Shown here: piece by piece, positions 1-12,289 of the stretch
Numbering within the stretch: position 1 is the first letter of the stretch
How the letters are laid out: each line of letters starts with the position of its first letter
From: Bombyx mori
Taxonomy: Eukaryota > Arthropoda > Insecta > Lepidoptera > Bombycidae
Reading direction: 5' to 3'
Assembly: GCF_030269925.1 (NCBI RefSeq)
Contig: NC_085107.1
Coordinates: 7,130,001 to 7,194,000, forward strand
DNA: 64,000 nt
The notes under the pieces: generated by a model
Seen by the model: only the letters and a program-made list of their open reading frames with translations
What the model was told of the DNA's origin: nothing
Database searches by the model: none
Program-made: the position numbers and the translations under genes

Positions 1-3000
1 TTAAAATACTGCTGTTTTCAATGTATCTGTGTATTTATTGTTAGAATAGTCGTATATCCGTATATTGTTTTCTATTATTGACGATACACGATAGAAGTAT
101 TGAACGAATGATAGATATATTCAACGAAGCAGTTAAGTGCAGTATATTGGGATTGTTGATCAAAGAAGTATGTAACGAATCATACATTCAATGAAGCAAT
201 TAATTGAACTAAGTGTATCTGTGAAGTAGTTGGTTGTTCTATCTACTAGCAGCACTTAATTAAAAATGCACCTTTAGCTAAAATTATAAAAAGGCAAAAA
301 GTGGTTGAGCGCTATCAATATCTAATTTAAATTTAAAAAATAAATGATCTGCGAACCTATTAATTACTCCTGAAATAATTACACGACGAACATAACGATC
401 GCTCTTAATCTATCCCAACAATACAAGTACATGTCATTAATTACGGACCTTCTTTCCTGTACGGGTACATTACCTGACGGTCCACCTGTTGTTGAGTCTT
501 TTGGAGCCCGCCACTGAGTCCGCCTTTCGAATCTAGCCCAAACATACAACAGCTTCGGACACTTAATTTCAATTAGTACGTTTTTGGAATTCGTAGCTAC
601 AACTCTTTTCATGTGCTAATCAGAACAAAAAGGTACTAAAGTCTTTTAAAATGACAATGCTACGTCTCTCTTAAATGCAGCTATTTAAACCTTTTTGATT
701 TGAAACACGAAGTGTTGTCAGCATAAAAAAAAAAGTTTTTTTTTTACATTAATGACATATTTTATAGTAAATTATTTATTGAAAGCGATTGACATATCAG
801 TTTGAAACATAGCTATAACTAATTGATCAAAGTCGGAGTTCAGTAACACTTCTACATTATAATGAAACAAATTCTGAGAGTCTGGTAAAAAATAATTCAA
901 AGAGTACGATTCGAATTGTAATTACCTACGTTGTTTTGATTGTTACCTTGATAAAGAATGACTTCTTCATTAAGGTACATTTTAATTCAGCAGTCACATA
1001 TTATGATTTCATAATAAGTATTTTTCTTGTGATGTGTGTTCTCGCTACTTTATAAATATCATATGAGTACTGTTAGCAATTCAAAAACAATTCTGTTTTT
1101 TTTGTTGAAAAATGTTTCTATCAATCTTGATTTGTTTGTGATGTGATTGTAATTCTTTCTTCCATTTTTATGGAATAGAGTATATTTTTTTATTTCTTTG
1201 CAAGATGTAATTCGTTTTTTTTTATAAGTATTTGTTTGTTATAATTAGAACTGTTAACGTTAACGCGATGGCTAATCATGTTTCGAAATCTGTGCGCTTA
1301 AATACATTGAAAATAAAGTTGAAATTCGCGTATGAGTTTTGGAGGTGCGTCTGAGATGGAATTAATTTTGAGAGTATTTATTGTATTCATCGATCTAATA
1401 GTGTATTTAAAGGTGAAACCGGTTTAATTCGTAATTAATATATCGTCGTCATTGAAAGTTTTAAGATTTTTTCGATCGCATTTTGTAATGATATATTTTA
1501 TTGCTTTTTTTTTTAAGAACAATTTTACTTTTTGAATTTTATTCAGTCTATATTACTTACCGTTCATATTATTCTCCATTGAGATTATGTAGTTATGTTG
1601 GCATTCCCGAATACGATATTTTTCGTATTAGACGGCAGCTTAATGTTTAAAAGCAAAAGTCACATTTTATTTACATCAGGTATTTTATATATTATGTTTC
1701 ACTCGTGCATAAATTGTGATGGATTTGATAGTGTTGATTAAATTTGGCTGAGCGTGACTGTTCTGTTCTTTCATGTCAAATTTGTTTTTTTTTATTACAA
1801 ATTTGTTTTAGTGTTGATCTACGGACTTAGTAAGAAATTTAATGTTTTTTTTTTTCGTACCACCACCTATATATATCTTTATTATCAAGTGATAAACTAT
1901 ATATGATTGAGTTTGATTGATTTAGAGAGAGGATTTTGAATAATAATTTAAAAACCTCACTGTGATCTGCCATAAATCATATTTTACTAAACCACAATCT
2001 TTACTTGCTCGATATTAAAAATAAAAAAAACATCCGCTTATAAATTATTAAATCAGTTATTCAAAACGAAACGATCACGATCTTACCAAGTTACTTAACC
2101 GATGAACGCGAACGATAATAACTCGAACATCGAAAAACAATATTTACTAATTAACGCTATCTACGACGTATTGGGTTCGATCGCCAATATAGATAATGAG
2201 GCATCTGTCTAGCTCGACCGCTCGAATGTGGATCTTAACTCGATCTCATTAGGTGCGATTAGCGTTGGCTCCGTCAATTTTGTCACCCGCACGGTTTCCA
2301 GTCCAAAAATCAGATGGCGCCTGTCGTCGGGATCAGATAAACGTGACAGGTAGAGGTGACCCCATCGTTAAAATTTAGTATTTATACTGTAGAGCATACG
2401 ACCAAAAAAAAAAAAAACGTAATAAAACTACAACATTAAGTGCGTTAAGGTAACATTTTAGCTTGCAGTTTATTGGTCCTCGCCTGGTTTGGTCTCCGAG
2501 GCATATTCTAGATCTTATCACCCGAGCCACGGTCACAGGTGAGCTCGATCCGGTTTACGGACAGCTGTTATTTTCATATCACATGTTATTATTACTCAAA
2601 CACCAGAGAACGACGATCCACAAAATGGCACGATAGAAATTATTGTCGTTCCCTTCTTTCATTCTTTTGTATTGCTATCGTATAATTTAGTTTTCGCACT
2701 TGCTGACAGCTTCGCTATATCTGTCCTGAAGATTACGCGTTTTAATGAAGCGACCGACGAAAGGTTTCATCTTCTAGTTTTGAATGAGGTGATAATTTCA
2801 ACCGACTCTTAAACGGAGTGCTGATGTTTTTTATTTACATTTTATTTAACAAGGCCCTCAGCGATGTCGCAGATAACCCGTTCGTTTAGCCGGCCGTAAT
2901 GATAGATAATGAATATTGGATGTACTTTTTTTTGAGGCATTCCTATAATTATTGGTACAATTTTTAACAAGAGAGATTATCGTGATTGTGTTTCAAATTA

Positions 3001-6000
3001 ATTGTACATTGCGGCTATATGTCTGCTGTAAAAAAATGTATCGAAAAGAACAAAATTTAATGAAAAACCTGTTATTATTGTTGCCTGTTCCCCTAAAAAC
3101 CAAATTGTAATCATCATAAAGATTTCGTTTCGAATACTTTGAACTATAAATCTAGACGGAGTCTCTCATTTCCCGACGCGAGCACATAAAGTTTGTATAA
3201 GGGTATGCGTAATCCCGCTCAATTTTCCGTCTAATTGACCGAATGCAATTGACCATTCAGGTCGATTCGATAGCAGTTAATACTTAATGGCCTATACGAG
3301 TCAATCGCGCAAACGAATACATTAGAAAATTGATTCGATACCTTTTGAATTGGCTTTTCGCGGATTTGTCTTGGCTTCACTAACGATGTCGCGCTTAACG
3401 CTCGTCAGCTTATGGCAGATTGCATTTTAGTCGGTGTTAATTTGATTGATTTTTTTTTTATCAATTAATAGAATTATGATGTTTTCAGTTTGTAAGTGAA
3501 ATTATTTTTTTTTTTTAAATTGACCATTCATTTTTATAGTTGTGAAATTGGTTTTCTTATTTTGTAATGTTAATGATTACTTGAGATTCTTGATATTTCT
3601 TGAAATCACCTAATAGCAGAACTGTTCGATTAAGCTACACAATTTAACTAAATAATTTAAATAATGAGATTACTTAAAAAAATTCTAAGCAACACAACAC
3701 AAGTACACTTGACTTAAGTATATTTCAAATTTCATTGTTGGCTCTGTAAATAAAACCAACATAAAAAATGTAAGAACAACAAAATAACCTGTATGTATAT
3801 TTCGGTTCGTATTTTGTTTTATCGGTAATATATTATGAACGATTTTAAACCAAAAAAAAAATTAATATCCAGTAACAGCATTTTTGTCATTGCAGATTGT
3901 AATATGAATATAGAAAGAACAGATTTTGATTAAAATATGTATTTGTATAAAACTAGACTGGCACGTCGCTTTAGACCGTAACAAAGTGTTAGATTCGTTT
4001 TTCCTAGATGAAAAGTCTGTAGCCTCTGTAGCCTCTGGTGACCGTTGGTCTTAATTTATACAAAGTATTGACTATTGCGGATGATTATTATGGTGTGTAA
4101 TTCGTGTTGTATACCTAATTTTTTTAAGTGCTCTTGAAAAATACTATTTCTGTTGTTGAGCGCTGGCATTATGATATCATCTGCAATGTCGAAACTGACA
4201 CTTAAGCTTTTCAGATATAAAAACAGTTAATGAGAGAAAATAAAATTAAGAAAATTAATTATTGATCTTCAAAACAGTGAGAGTACTATTAAGTCTAAGA
4301 CGATTAGACGTAGATTTGTTAGTGGCCTCTTGTTACAGTTTAAATCACAATGTTATCTTAACTTTATATTAAGTAATAGTTAATAATCACACAGTAATAT
4401 AGGAAATAATTCATTTTGCCTTGCCTTTCAAATAATTCCTTTAGCCATAAGATTTTTATACTAGTCATTTTTGTAATTCGTGATTTGTTTTGTGGTTCTA
4501 GTCTTATCTTATTATAAAATATGTATTCTGTTTTAACCTATGAAACGTTTTTTTTGATTATAATATCAAAATGATTGAATTTAATTATAAAACAAGAAAG
4601 TGTAAAAAGAGCACCCTGTATCTAATAAAATTATCAGAATGTTCTAAAAAGTGTTTTTTTTATATGAAACCTTTCGTTAGAATTAAACGAATGTCTTATT
4701 TTATGTTAGTCTTACCGGTGAAAAATCTCTAGCTCGATTAATTCCTTTGAAGAGAAACCAGCCAGCTTAGTCTTTTTTTTACTCATCTAACATAGACCGT
4801 GACAAATGTGACCATTGCTGCATAAAGAGCACATGTCCGAACTGTCAAATAAGTAATAAATTTGTACGCAGAGTATCACTTGTTATATACATATTTCTTT
4901 TCACAGACAGAATCGACGCATTCTCAATTATGAAAATTGCTAATTTGAACTTTTTGCATCCTTCATGTCGGTAATACGTCAAAACGACTTGATAGATTGT
5001 GTCGGAATTGTATAATAAGAGAATTCAGTACGACGTATTACATACTTAATAGGTCCCCGGTACTAGTTCTGGAAAATAATTAAAATTTAAATGAAATTGA
5101 TAATTCGATCGTCATTTATGCGGAGCCATCTAATTGCAAGTTTTTTCTGGTATTTATTTTCGCTTCATATATTAAAGTCGATATATTCATTAGTATCGTT
5201 TAAGTTTGACGGTATTTATCGTCAATGGCAATATGAAATTTATAGATTTTTTTTTAACCTAAACCAACAAATTGTATATATTCCAAACCTTATAGATAAT
5301 TCTAACAAATAAAGAATTTAAAAAGAAATGTTTCAAAAATTGTACGCTACGTGTTAGTACATTTTTGGACCGTCAATTAGCGTTCATTAGATAGCCATCA
5401 CTTCTAAAGCCAAAATCAAATTAGCTTTAATTAACAAATTAGACAATTAAACTAATACGATATCTATTAATAGATAAAAGAAATACTAATATCATATAAA
5501 AATATGTTCGATGTTAACTCTACGTAATCACTAGCAAAATGATTGAAGTGCGATTCCATTACAATTCACGGGCGAACAACGTTGTGAGTCGAGCGTCATT
5601 TGTCTGAAAATCCGGTGGGAGGTCACGACAAGAGTCCACAATAAAGGACGGGTCCGGTAGCATAGTTTAATTGAGTCCTCCGACCTCATAATCCACGCCT
5701 CCCGTTTCGCCCGCTAAAATGTTATTTATAAGCCGCCGCGGAACACCGCCGCCGGCCGCCGCGCCGAGCGGTGTACATTTTAGCCTATTGCACCCCATTC
5801 AGCCCGCAACGTTACCGTGCTCCAGCAAAACGCGTCATTACTTTTACTGTTTTCGTTCGCGCTCGCTCTAAGCTAATTAATTCGTGGCGATTATTGCCTT
5901 TGCCTTTACTAAAGCTTGTTATTAAAGCTGTTGATAATTTAAGATGGAACATGCCTCTCAAATTGCAGTCGTCGCGGCCGATTTCCGTTCTGTGTACGCT

Positions 6001-6270
6001 TAGATTGTTTTCTCGAGTGCGATTACAACTAGTTTCCATTTGTTTCGTAGACGATGTACAGTTTGCACGACGACAATAACTATATCAATATTCGTGTGAG
6101 TCGTATAGTAATTTAAAATACTAATTCTAGTAATAATTATTAGTAAGTTATGCATTTTATTTATTAGTTTTTAGATTTTGATTCGTTTAAATCAGAAACT
6201 CACATAAAAATACACACAAACAATGTTTAATAATATGCCTGATTATTACATAAAAGGTATGTGATAGTCA
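1..6270. other. AT-rich non-coding stretch, no gene seen
   Basis: No reading frame here looks like a known protein. The sequence is AT-rich with many short A or T runs. A GC-richer block lies at about 5560-6070, but its open frames on both strands have no recognisable motif. It could be intergenic DNA or a 5' intron of the Iroquois-type gene, whose first exon I did not find. Confidence 0.6.
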
Positions 6271-6271
6271 C

Positions 6272-6516
6272 TTGCGGTCGACGCGACATTTTTTCTCCTT
6301 CTATACTCTTCTATCATATACCATTTCTTCGCTCACTCCCCTCTTACCCATATCGTCTTTCACGCAATCCATCCATTTCTTCTTAGGTCTACCTCTTCCT
6401 CTATATCCTTCCACATTCATAGTTAACACTCTCTTACCAACCTCATTTTTATTTCGTCTCATCACATGTCCATACCATCCCAAACGCGCACTTCTCAGCT
6501 TTGTCACAGGTGCCAC
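6272..6516 (-). pseudogene. LINE reverse transcriptase C-terminal remnant
   Basis: A 71-residue frame contains the pattern WYGHVMRR followed by GRGRPKKKWMDCV, which is typical of the C-terminal tail of insect non-LTR retrotransposon ORF2 proteins, after the reverse transcriptase domain. Only this tail is present, with no palm-domain motifs upstream, so it is a 5'-truncated dead copy. A second remnant of the same family lies on the plus strand at about 26245-26468. The mariner-type element begins about 60 bases away. The family assignment (RTE- or Jockey-like) is uncertain. Confidence 0.7.
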
Positions 6517-6578
6517 TTTAAAAATTTAAGACTTACATATCATCTACAAATACTTTCAGTACAATATAGTACACTATA

Positions 6579-7886
6579 CTTAGTCTAGCCATAAATACTG
6601 TTACAAAGGAAAACAAAAAAATATCTATGGCAAATATCATTTATTACTTTTATAGTGTGTTAGCTTAATGCATAAATATAAAACAATTTAAAGTATAAAA
6701 AGCTTATTCGAAGTGGTCTCCATTGGCTGCAATACAGTCCTTTAAACGTTGAGGCCAGTTATCAATAGAAGCACGCACTCTTTCCATGGGAAATTTTTTC
6801 ACTGCCAATCGTACGGTTTGTTTTAGGGACTCCAAATTATCATGGCGTTTAGAGCAAGCCGTACTCTCTAAAACTGACCATAAATCATAATCCAGCGGAT
6901 TAAGATTGGGACTAGACGACGGCCAGTCTTCAGCTCTGATGAAGTCCGAAACGTTCGTTTCCAACCAAAACTGCGTAGACCGAGCTTTCTGACCTGGCGC
7001 CGAGTCTTGCAGGAAGGACCATTCTTGATTATTGAAGATGGTGTTGTTAAGGGACTTCACTACCTTCTCAAGAATGGTATCTTGATACACTTGTGCCGAT
7101 GTTTTGATACCTTTTTCACAAAAGTATGGCTCAGTCACTCCTTCATAGCTAATACCCCACCAAACCATCAAGATGTCGGATAGTGCCCACGTTGCACTCT
7201 ATCGACTAATTGGGAAGCTTCCTTAGAGTTTTGAGCATAAATACGGTCATTTTGTTTGTTAAAATGTTGCTCAATTGTAAAAAATTTCTCATCCGTAAAC
7301 TAAAAAATTCTATGACCCCCCTTTGCGTACCGCTTCAGTAGTTGTTTCGATTTTACCACCCTATTCTCTTTTAAATTATCAGTTAAGAAATGATCAGTAC
7401 GTCTCTTATAGGCTGCAAGTTCTAAGTCATCTTTTAAAATACGCGACATGGTTCTAGGTGCTATCTTCATCTCCCGAGATAAAATCTTTTGCTTTCGGAC
7501 AGGATTTTTTCGAAATCTTTCCCTTACTGCTTTGACCACCTTTTTCGTACGAACACTACGTGGAAGGCCAGATCTTTTTCTGTCACAAACAGAGGAGGTC
7601 TCATTGCACCTATTAATAGCCCGGTACACAAACATTTTACTAATACCAAGCGTATGGAGAGTTTTAAAAATTGCATTTGGCTCCATACCTACTTTGTGTA
7701 ATGCAATCACAGCGATTCGGTTCTCTTTATCACCCCACTCCATTTTAATATCGCAAAATATAGTAAAATGTATTGACGCCAAAATGAGAAAACTCAATGA
7801 GCAATCATATAAAAATGACAGATTCCAAATTCAAATGTAATATTTTGTTTATTTCTAATTGTAACAGTATTTATGGCCAGACTAAG
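6579..7886 (-). mobile_element. mariner-family (maT-like, DD37D) DNA transposon
   Basis: A complete 1308-bp element. The terminal inverted repeats, 6579-6606 and 7859-7886, are 28 bp each and differ at one base by eye. A TA dinucleotide lies just outside each end (6577-6578 and 7887-7888), the target duplication expected of Tc1/mariner elements. The interior carries a transposase frame on the minus strand broken by two lesions. Residue spacing gives a DD37D catalytic triad, the signature of the maT group known from insects including Bombyx. It is probably non-autonomous now, although its ends are well preserved. Confidence 0.92.
6704..7797 (-). pseudogene. mariner/maT transposase, broken by a stop and a frameshift
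   Basis: This transposase would bind the inverted repeats and cut and paste the element. The N-terminal part (7300-7797) holds the helix-turn-helix DNA-binding region; the methionine at about 7743 (MEWGDKENR) is a likelier start than the upstream one. The C-terminal part (6704-7171) holds the second catalytic aspartate in QDSAPGQKA and the third in NPLDYDLW, 37 residues apart. The first aspartate (FTDEKF) lies just past an in-frame TAG at 7300-7302. A one-base loss near 7170 then moves the MVWWG block into another frame. The remaining codons align well with the family, so the breaks look few and fairly recent. Confidence 0.9.
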
Positions 7887-7888
7887 TA

Positions 7889-10189
7889 TTTACCTTCTTC
7901 TTCTATGAATCTTTCCCTTTGATATCTAACTTGATATTCTCCTGTGTAACAATTACGTGAATTGTGCGGTGGTATAGTTATATTGGTAATACCATTTTAC
8001 TATCGAGTGAGCTCGTAAATAGATACTTTAATTTACAATAATTCCGTTCCCTAATTCCTTCCCCTTCAATATTAGTACATATATTTAAGTTTCAGTAATT
8101 TATTAGGTCTCATGATAGTTAAATTCAATTCAAACATAATGAATTTTTAATGACACCTGCTCGCTCTGATGTCTATCCAACATCCAACATCAGGTACGAA
8201 CCAATAAACTTACGTAATACAATTATACTCCGCCGTTATTATTAATATACCAACGGTATTGCATTAATAACGTACTTAAATGATTACGGACGTGGCAGAA
8301 TTAATGTCCAATGACGATCAATTGAGCTGTGGCTCATCCAAAGCGCGAGCGGACCATAAATGAAGTAACCCCGTTGAGTGCTAACTACTGGGAATTCGGC
8401 TATAGGAATCCGATCGACGGTAATTGAATCGAAACGCGTTAAATGATCGTTATGTGTTGCGGGCGCGATTGATTCAAATAGTGAATCGTAGCGATGCATT
8501 GAGCCGCATCTCTATTCTCCAACGCGGGCACACGACAGCAAGCGCGCGTGTGTGTCACATCAGCCGCACCGCGTTATTTCGTCGTGCCCTATCGGCATCG
8601 TCACGCACAACGCGAACTCGCATTTCGTGACGGACGCGCGTCACGCACACAACTCATTTCAATTTTAGTGCAAGAATCAAGTCATTTTGTCGTGTAGTGG
8701 TCGTATCATTGTTTTAGCGAGTCCCTCTGTGCTGCAATTAGCATACGTAAAGCAGTCAACGTTCCGATTCCCGTTTCTGTCTTAACACGTTTGCACTCTC
8801 GAAGCATAACATAGTTCTTATACATTTTAAGCGCATCATATGACACTAGTTTGTATACCATAATAATTGTAATAGCCTTGCCTGTCTTGGTAGTCATAGT
8901 CACGTGTGAATGCGCACATCGTAATGCACTATCACGATGTAGAATTGTGTTCGAGGCTTAAATAAAGGGTCTGTTAAAGCGTCTTTCGTTTTAGAGTCGG
9001 ATTTGTTAGAGATTACAAAAACGATTTTGAATAGGAAGCCGTTACCAAGTTGCACTTTATTGCGAAGGCACAAGAACCGCAAGTAATGATTGTACCGGTC
9101 GGCAGTTAAGACGGCGTCAGACACGACTCGGACTTTGAGTGCGAGACAATTTTTCCGCGGCAACGCTGCAACTCACATAATATCTCCAACGAATGGAACA
9201 CTAAGATTTACGTTTATTATACTCATAATGGCGGCGCCTATGAAAACAGCCGCAGAAGGATATATTCGTTTTATGTCCGACTCCTAGACGATGTTTCGTG
9301 ATGTTAAAGCTTAGTACTTTGTAATTAAATGACACCAAAGTTATAGACGATCACTTAATTTATATAACTTACTAAACAATGGCGACTGTTTTCGAACTAA
9401 AGCAATTAGAGTCAGGATAGCGTCATGTTTCGAGTACCTTATTAGAACGAATTTGTAGAGGTAATAATCGAGAAAGAATTTCACTGGGAGGCAATTTCTA
9501 TGCAGTAGAACTTCTGTTCGAATTGCGTATATCTGTTATTTATGAAATCGTGTGGTCAGGCAAGGGTATGAAAGCCGAGTGAGGATCAACGCGCCTCCTG
9601 CACGCCTGCTCATTCAAATTACGACGAGACTTCTGTGCGTAAAGCTACTCAAAACGAACAAAAGTAGCGTTTACTGCCCAATCATTATAATGATCGGTTA
9701 TCGATTTGCTGTGTGGCGTGCTTTTCTAAAGGACCAAAATTTTAGAGCGACCGATTAAACGGAGCGCCCGCGGCTATTCCGTAATCTATTCCTACCGTCC
9801 GTCACGATATCGTCGACTTATCTCGGTCAACCGTTCTTTATAATTTTGGTAAATTCATATTATAATAATATTCTGATAACAATCTAATTATTATAATGTC
9901 CTCTTTACCATAGCCCGTCGTCCGAACCGAAATTAGAGCGGCAGACGAACCTTCGAGACGGGATAATGCCTTTGCTAATGTAATGGAAATTATGAGATCA
10001 TCTTTATGCCTTAACCGTGCTTTTAAAATAAACACATTACATGAGTTTACGTCCGGCGCGGCGGTCGGGTTTATTGCGGCAAATTCCGCGTGTGAAGTTC
10101 GCTTTATGTTTAAACGCGATGTCTGAACGTGTACCGACAGCTTTCGATTCAAAACAATCACCAACGAATTTAACGAATTTTAATTCGAA
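7889..10189. other. Non-coding stretch, no gene seen
   Basis: Open frames here (for example near 8284-8630, 8706-9163 and 9838-10164) are short and show no motif. A GC-richer patch lies at about 8300-8650. I see no RNA gene and no clear repeat end. Confidence 0.5.
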
Positions 10190-10390
10190 CTAGTGGTCCC
10201 GCAGTAAATCGAAATCCGACTATAATTAACTGAAATTTTATGTTTAAACATTATTTCGGTTCTATTGTCATATTATACTTCTTTATTATAATCACATAAT
10301 ATTTCGAAAAAATTACACTATAGATAAATAATCTGAAAAACAAACAATATTGATCTGTTCTCAATTTGACAACAAACAATAACAAAAGTT

Positions 10391-10628
10391 AGTCAAGTTG
10401 CGGGCCACGCGGAGTACGTTTTAAAAAATAGAAATTATATTTTATGAACGTTTATTCCGTACCAAATCTGACTTAAGACTAACTTATTACTAATCTTAAT
10501 CTAACGGGAAGGGCATCGGACCACCGGTCCAGCGGATGCCGTCGTCTGCGAATTCCACAATTCAGCAGTTGAGTTCGCCGAAGATCTGCCTTTGCAGACA
10601 TGCGTCAGCAGAGGTGCCCGACGTAACT
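10391..10628 (-). repeat. Errantivirus 3' LTR (left copy)
   Basis: 238 bp, identical by eye to 17748-17985. On the minus strand it starts AGTTAC and ends GACT. It carries an AATAAA polyadenylation signal (plus-strand TTTATT at 10451-10456). The env stop codon lies inside it, so the last codons of env are LTR-encoded. Confidence 0.95.
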
Positions 10629-12289
10629 CCTCCCTCCTTAAGAACGGAGTTCTCTGTTTCAGGAGAACTACGTACTGAAATCTTACAAAATTTCATACGG
10701 AACTTATATACTAAGGCACATAACATGAAAGTTATTAAAATTACATAAATGCAAAGAGTCCAAACGCTAACACTTTTCACATGGATAATTGCCTTTTCAC
10801 TTTTTTCACAACCACTAACACTTTTCTTCAGGGCGAATGAGAGGATCTTCAAGTCTGTAAGATCGACGTCTTCCAGGTGTACTGGTTCTGCAGTTTTTAT
10901 TTTACTCGTTGAATCAAGTAGGGGTAAATTGAGCATCGGTGATTTTGTATATTCTATATTATCCACATTGGTTTGGCGCATTTTCAGAGTTATATTCCGG
11001 ATCTTAATTTCACAGGGGTCATCAAGGGTGAGTATATAGGTGCCTTGGATTTTCTGTCGGGATATTTCTTCAGGACAGGTTCTGGTGAGTAATGTCTTAT
11101 CTCTAGCGTATAAAATCCATTGGTTTTGTTGTAGAGTCTGAATTTTGACGTCTTCTATAATTACTGGAATTTGAATGCATGATTTCACGTTTTCTACGTA
11201 CATCATTAGATCAGTTATGCAGGGGTCTTGTATGAATTGCAGCATCTCATCGTTGATGCAGATGAAGCTGGCCTCGTCGATTTCCTGGCATGGCTGGGCA
11301 AGCAGTCTGATCTTCAACCCTTTCGCTAAGAGGTAGGGATATTTTGGAAGGATAATTACTGTGGGATTTTGAGATACGGGCAATGGTATTAGCTTATAAT
11401 AGATATAGCTTTCCCTTTCGATCAAAGGTATTTCCAAAACGTAGGTAATTTGGCTCTTCTTAAAATAAGCCTTAAGTGTTATCGTTTGCTCTATCTTAAC
11501 TAAATTTTCTAAACTAGGGGTATAAACTAATTTATCTTTCTTATGAATATTTTCAAGTAAACTTAATAATTTGTTTGAATCAATAATGGATTGATGTAAT
11601 ATTCCTAATCTACTAAGTGCAAAACTAGTTTCTATTTCACTTAGTTTAACGTGAATCGTCTGAAGGTTATGGTATATTTTATTGTATGCGGATATGATTT
11701 GAACTTCAAAGTGTTCAATTCGTAAATTTTCAGTATAATTTTGCCACAATGTTGCAATTTCTCTATTCAATCGAATGAGGTTTCTATTTAAGGTAATGGT
11801 TGAATTAGATACAATTTGCACCATTTCAGATATTAACGTTAATTTTTTATCCTTAGCGTCTTGATCTGATTTTATTTCATTAATTAATTTATCATATTTT
11901 ATGGCATCATCGTGATCCAGATTTCCTGTAATGATTTTAATTAATGATCCAATTGGGTTAATCAGTCCGCGTTTGATTTTAAAGGTAGGAGTGATTTGTT
12001 CGAATTTGCTCACTGTTAGATTTTGCATATAGTCTACTTGTTCTCTTACATCTATAAAATTATAAGTAAAGTTCTTAATAAACTTAATACTAACTAAGCT
12101 ATTTAGTTCCCTGAAACATTGAATATTAAGATCTAAGTCTTCTCTAATAGGTTTAAAGTCCAATACTCTTGCTATTATCCACTTGTCTTTGCTGAAAACA
12201 GCAGTGCCTTCCCTGACGGGTAAAACTCCGGGATTGTTATTTAATACCTGAAGTTGAAGGGCGTGGACTTGCGTCGTCATAATCGTCAT
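10562..12289 (-). CDS. env: Errantivirus envelope-like glycoprotein
   Basis: 575 codons. Function by family: membrane fusion glycoprotein. A basic furin-like site (KIKR, residues about 104-107) is followed by GLINPIGS, which resembles the cleavage and fusion-peptide region of the baculovirus F / errantivirus Env family. A hydrophobic transmembrane stretch lies at about residues 507-530, with a cytoplasmic tail of about 45 residues. Several NxT/NxS sites are visible (for example NFT near 73 and NLT near 90). The annotated first Met lacks a full signal peptide; splicing from the 5' leader could supply one (see findings). The frame overlaps the end of pol by 53 bases and ends inside the LTR. No stop or frameshift is seen. 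Confidence 0.9.
   Translation of the reverse strand: MTIMTTQVHALQLQVLNNNPGVLPVREGTAVFSKDKWIIARVLDFKPIREDLDLNIQCFRELNSLVSIKFIKNFTYNFIDVREQVDYMQNLTVSKFEQITPTFKIKRGLINPIGSLIKIITGNLDHDDAIKYDKLINEIKSDQDAKDKKLTLISEMVQIVSNSTITLNRNLIRLNREIATLWQNYTENLRIEHFEVQIISAYNKIYHNLQTIHVKLSEIETSFALSRLGILHQSIIDSNKLLSLLENIHKKDKLVYTPSLENLVKIEQTITLKAYFKKSQITYVLEIPLIERESYIYYKLIPLPVSQNPTVIILPKYPYLLAKGLKIRLLAQPCQEIDEASFICINDEMLQFIQDPCITDLMMYVENVKSCIQIPVIIEDVKIQTLQQNQWILYARDKTLLTRTCPEEISRQKIQGTYILTLDDPCEIKIRNITLKMRQTNVDNIEYTKSPMLNLPLLDSTSKIKTAEPVHLEDVDLTDLKILSFALKKSVSGCEKSEKAIIHVKSVSVWTLCIYVILITFMLCALVYKFRMKFCKISVRSSPETENSVLKEGGVTSGTSADACLQRQIFGELNC
10629..10639 (-). promoter_or_regulatory. Polypurine tract for plus-strand priming
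   Basis: Reads AAGGAGGGAGG on the minus strand, directly adjoining the 3' LTR. This is the expected position for the RNase H-resistant primer of plus-strand DNA synthesis. It lies inside the env reading frame, so it is under both coding and priming constraint. Confidence 0.85.

Noticed and set aside
379..612. 77-residue minus-strand frame near the window start
   Set aside because: No motif, short, and no supporting context.
5771..6079. Overlapping plus and minus frames in a GC-rich patch
   Set aside because: Considered as the missing first mirror-like exon, but neither frame resembles an Iroquois N-terminus or ends at a convincing phase-matched donor.
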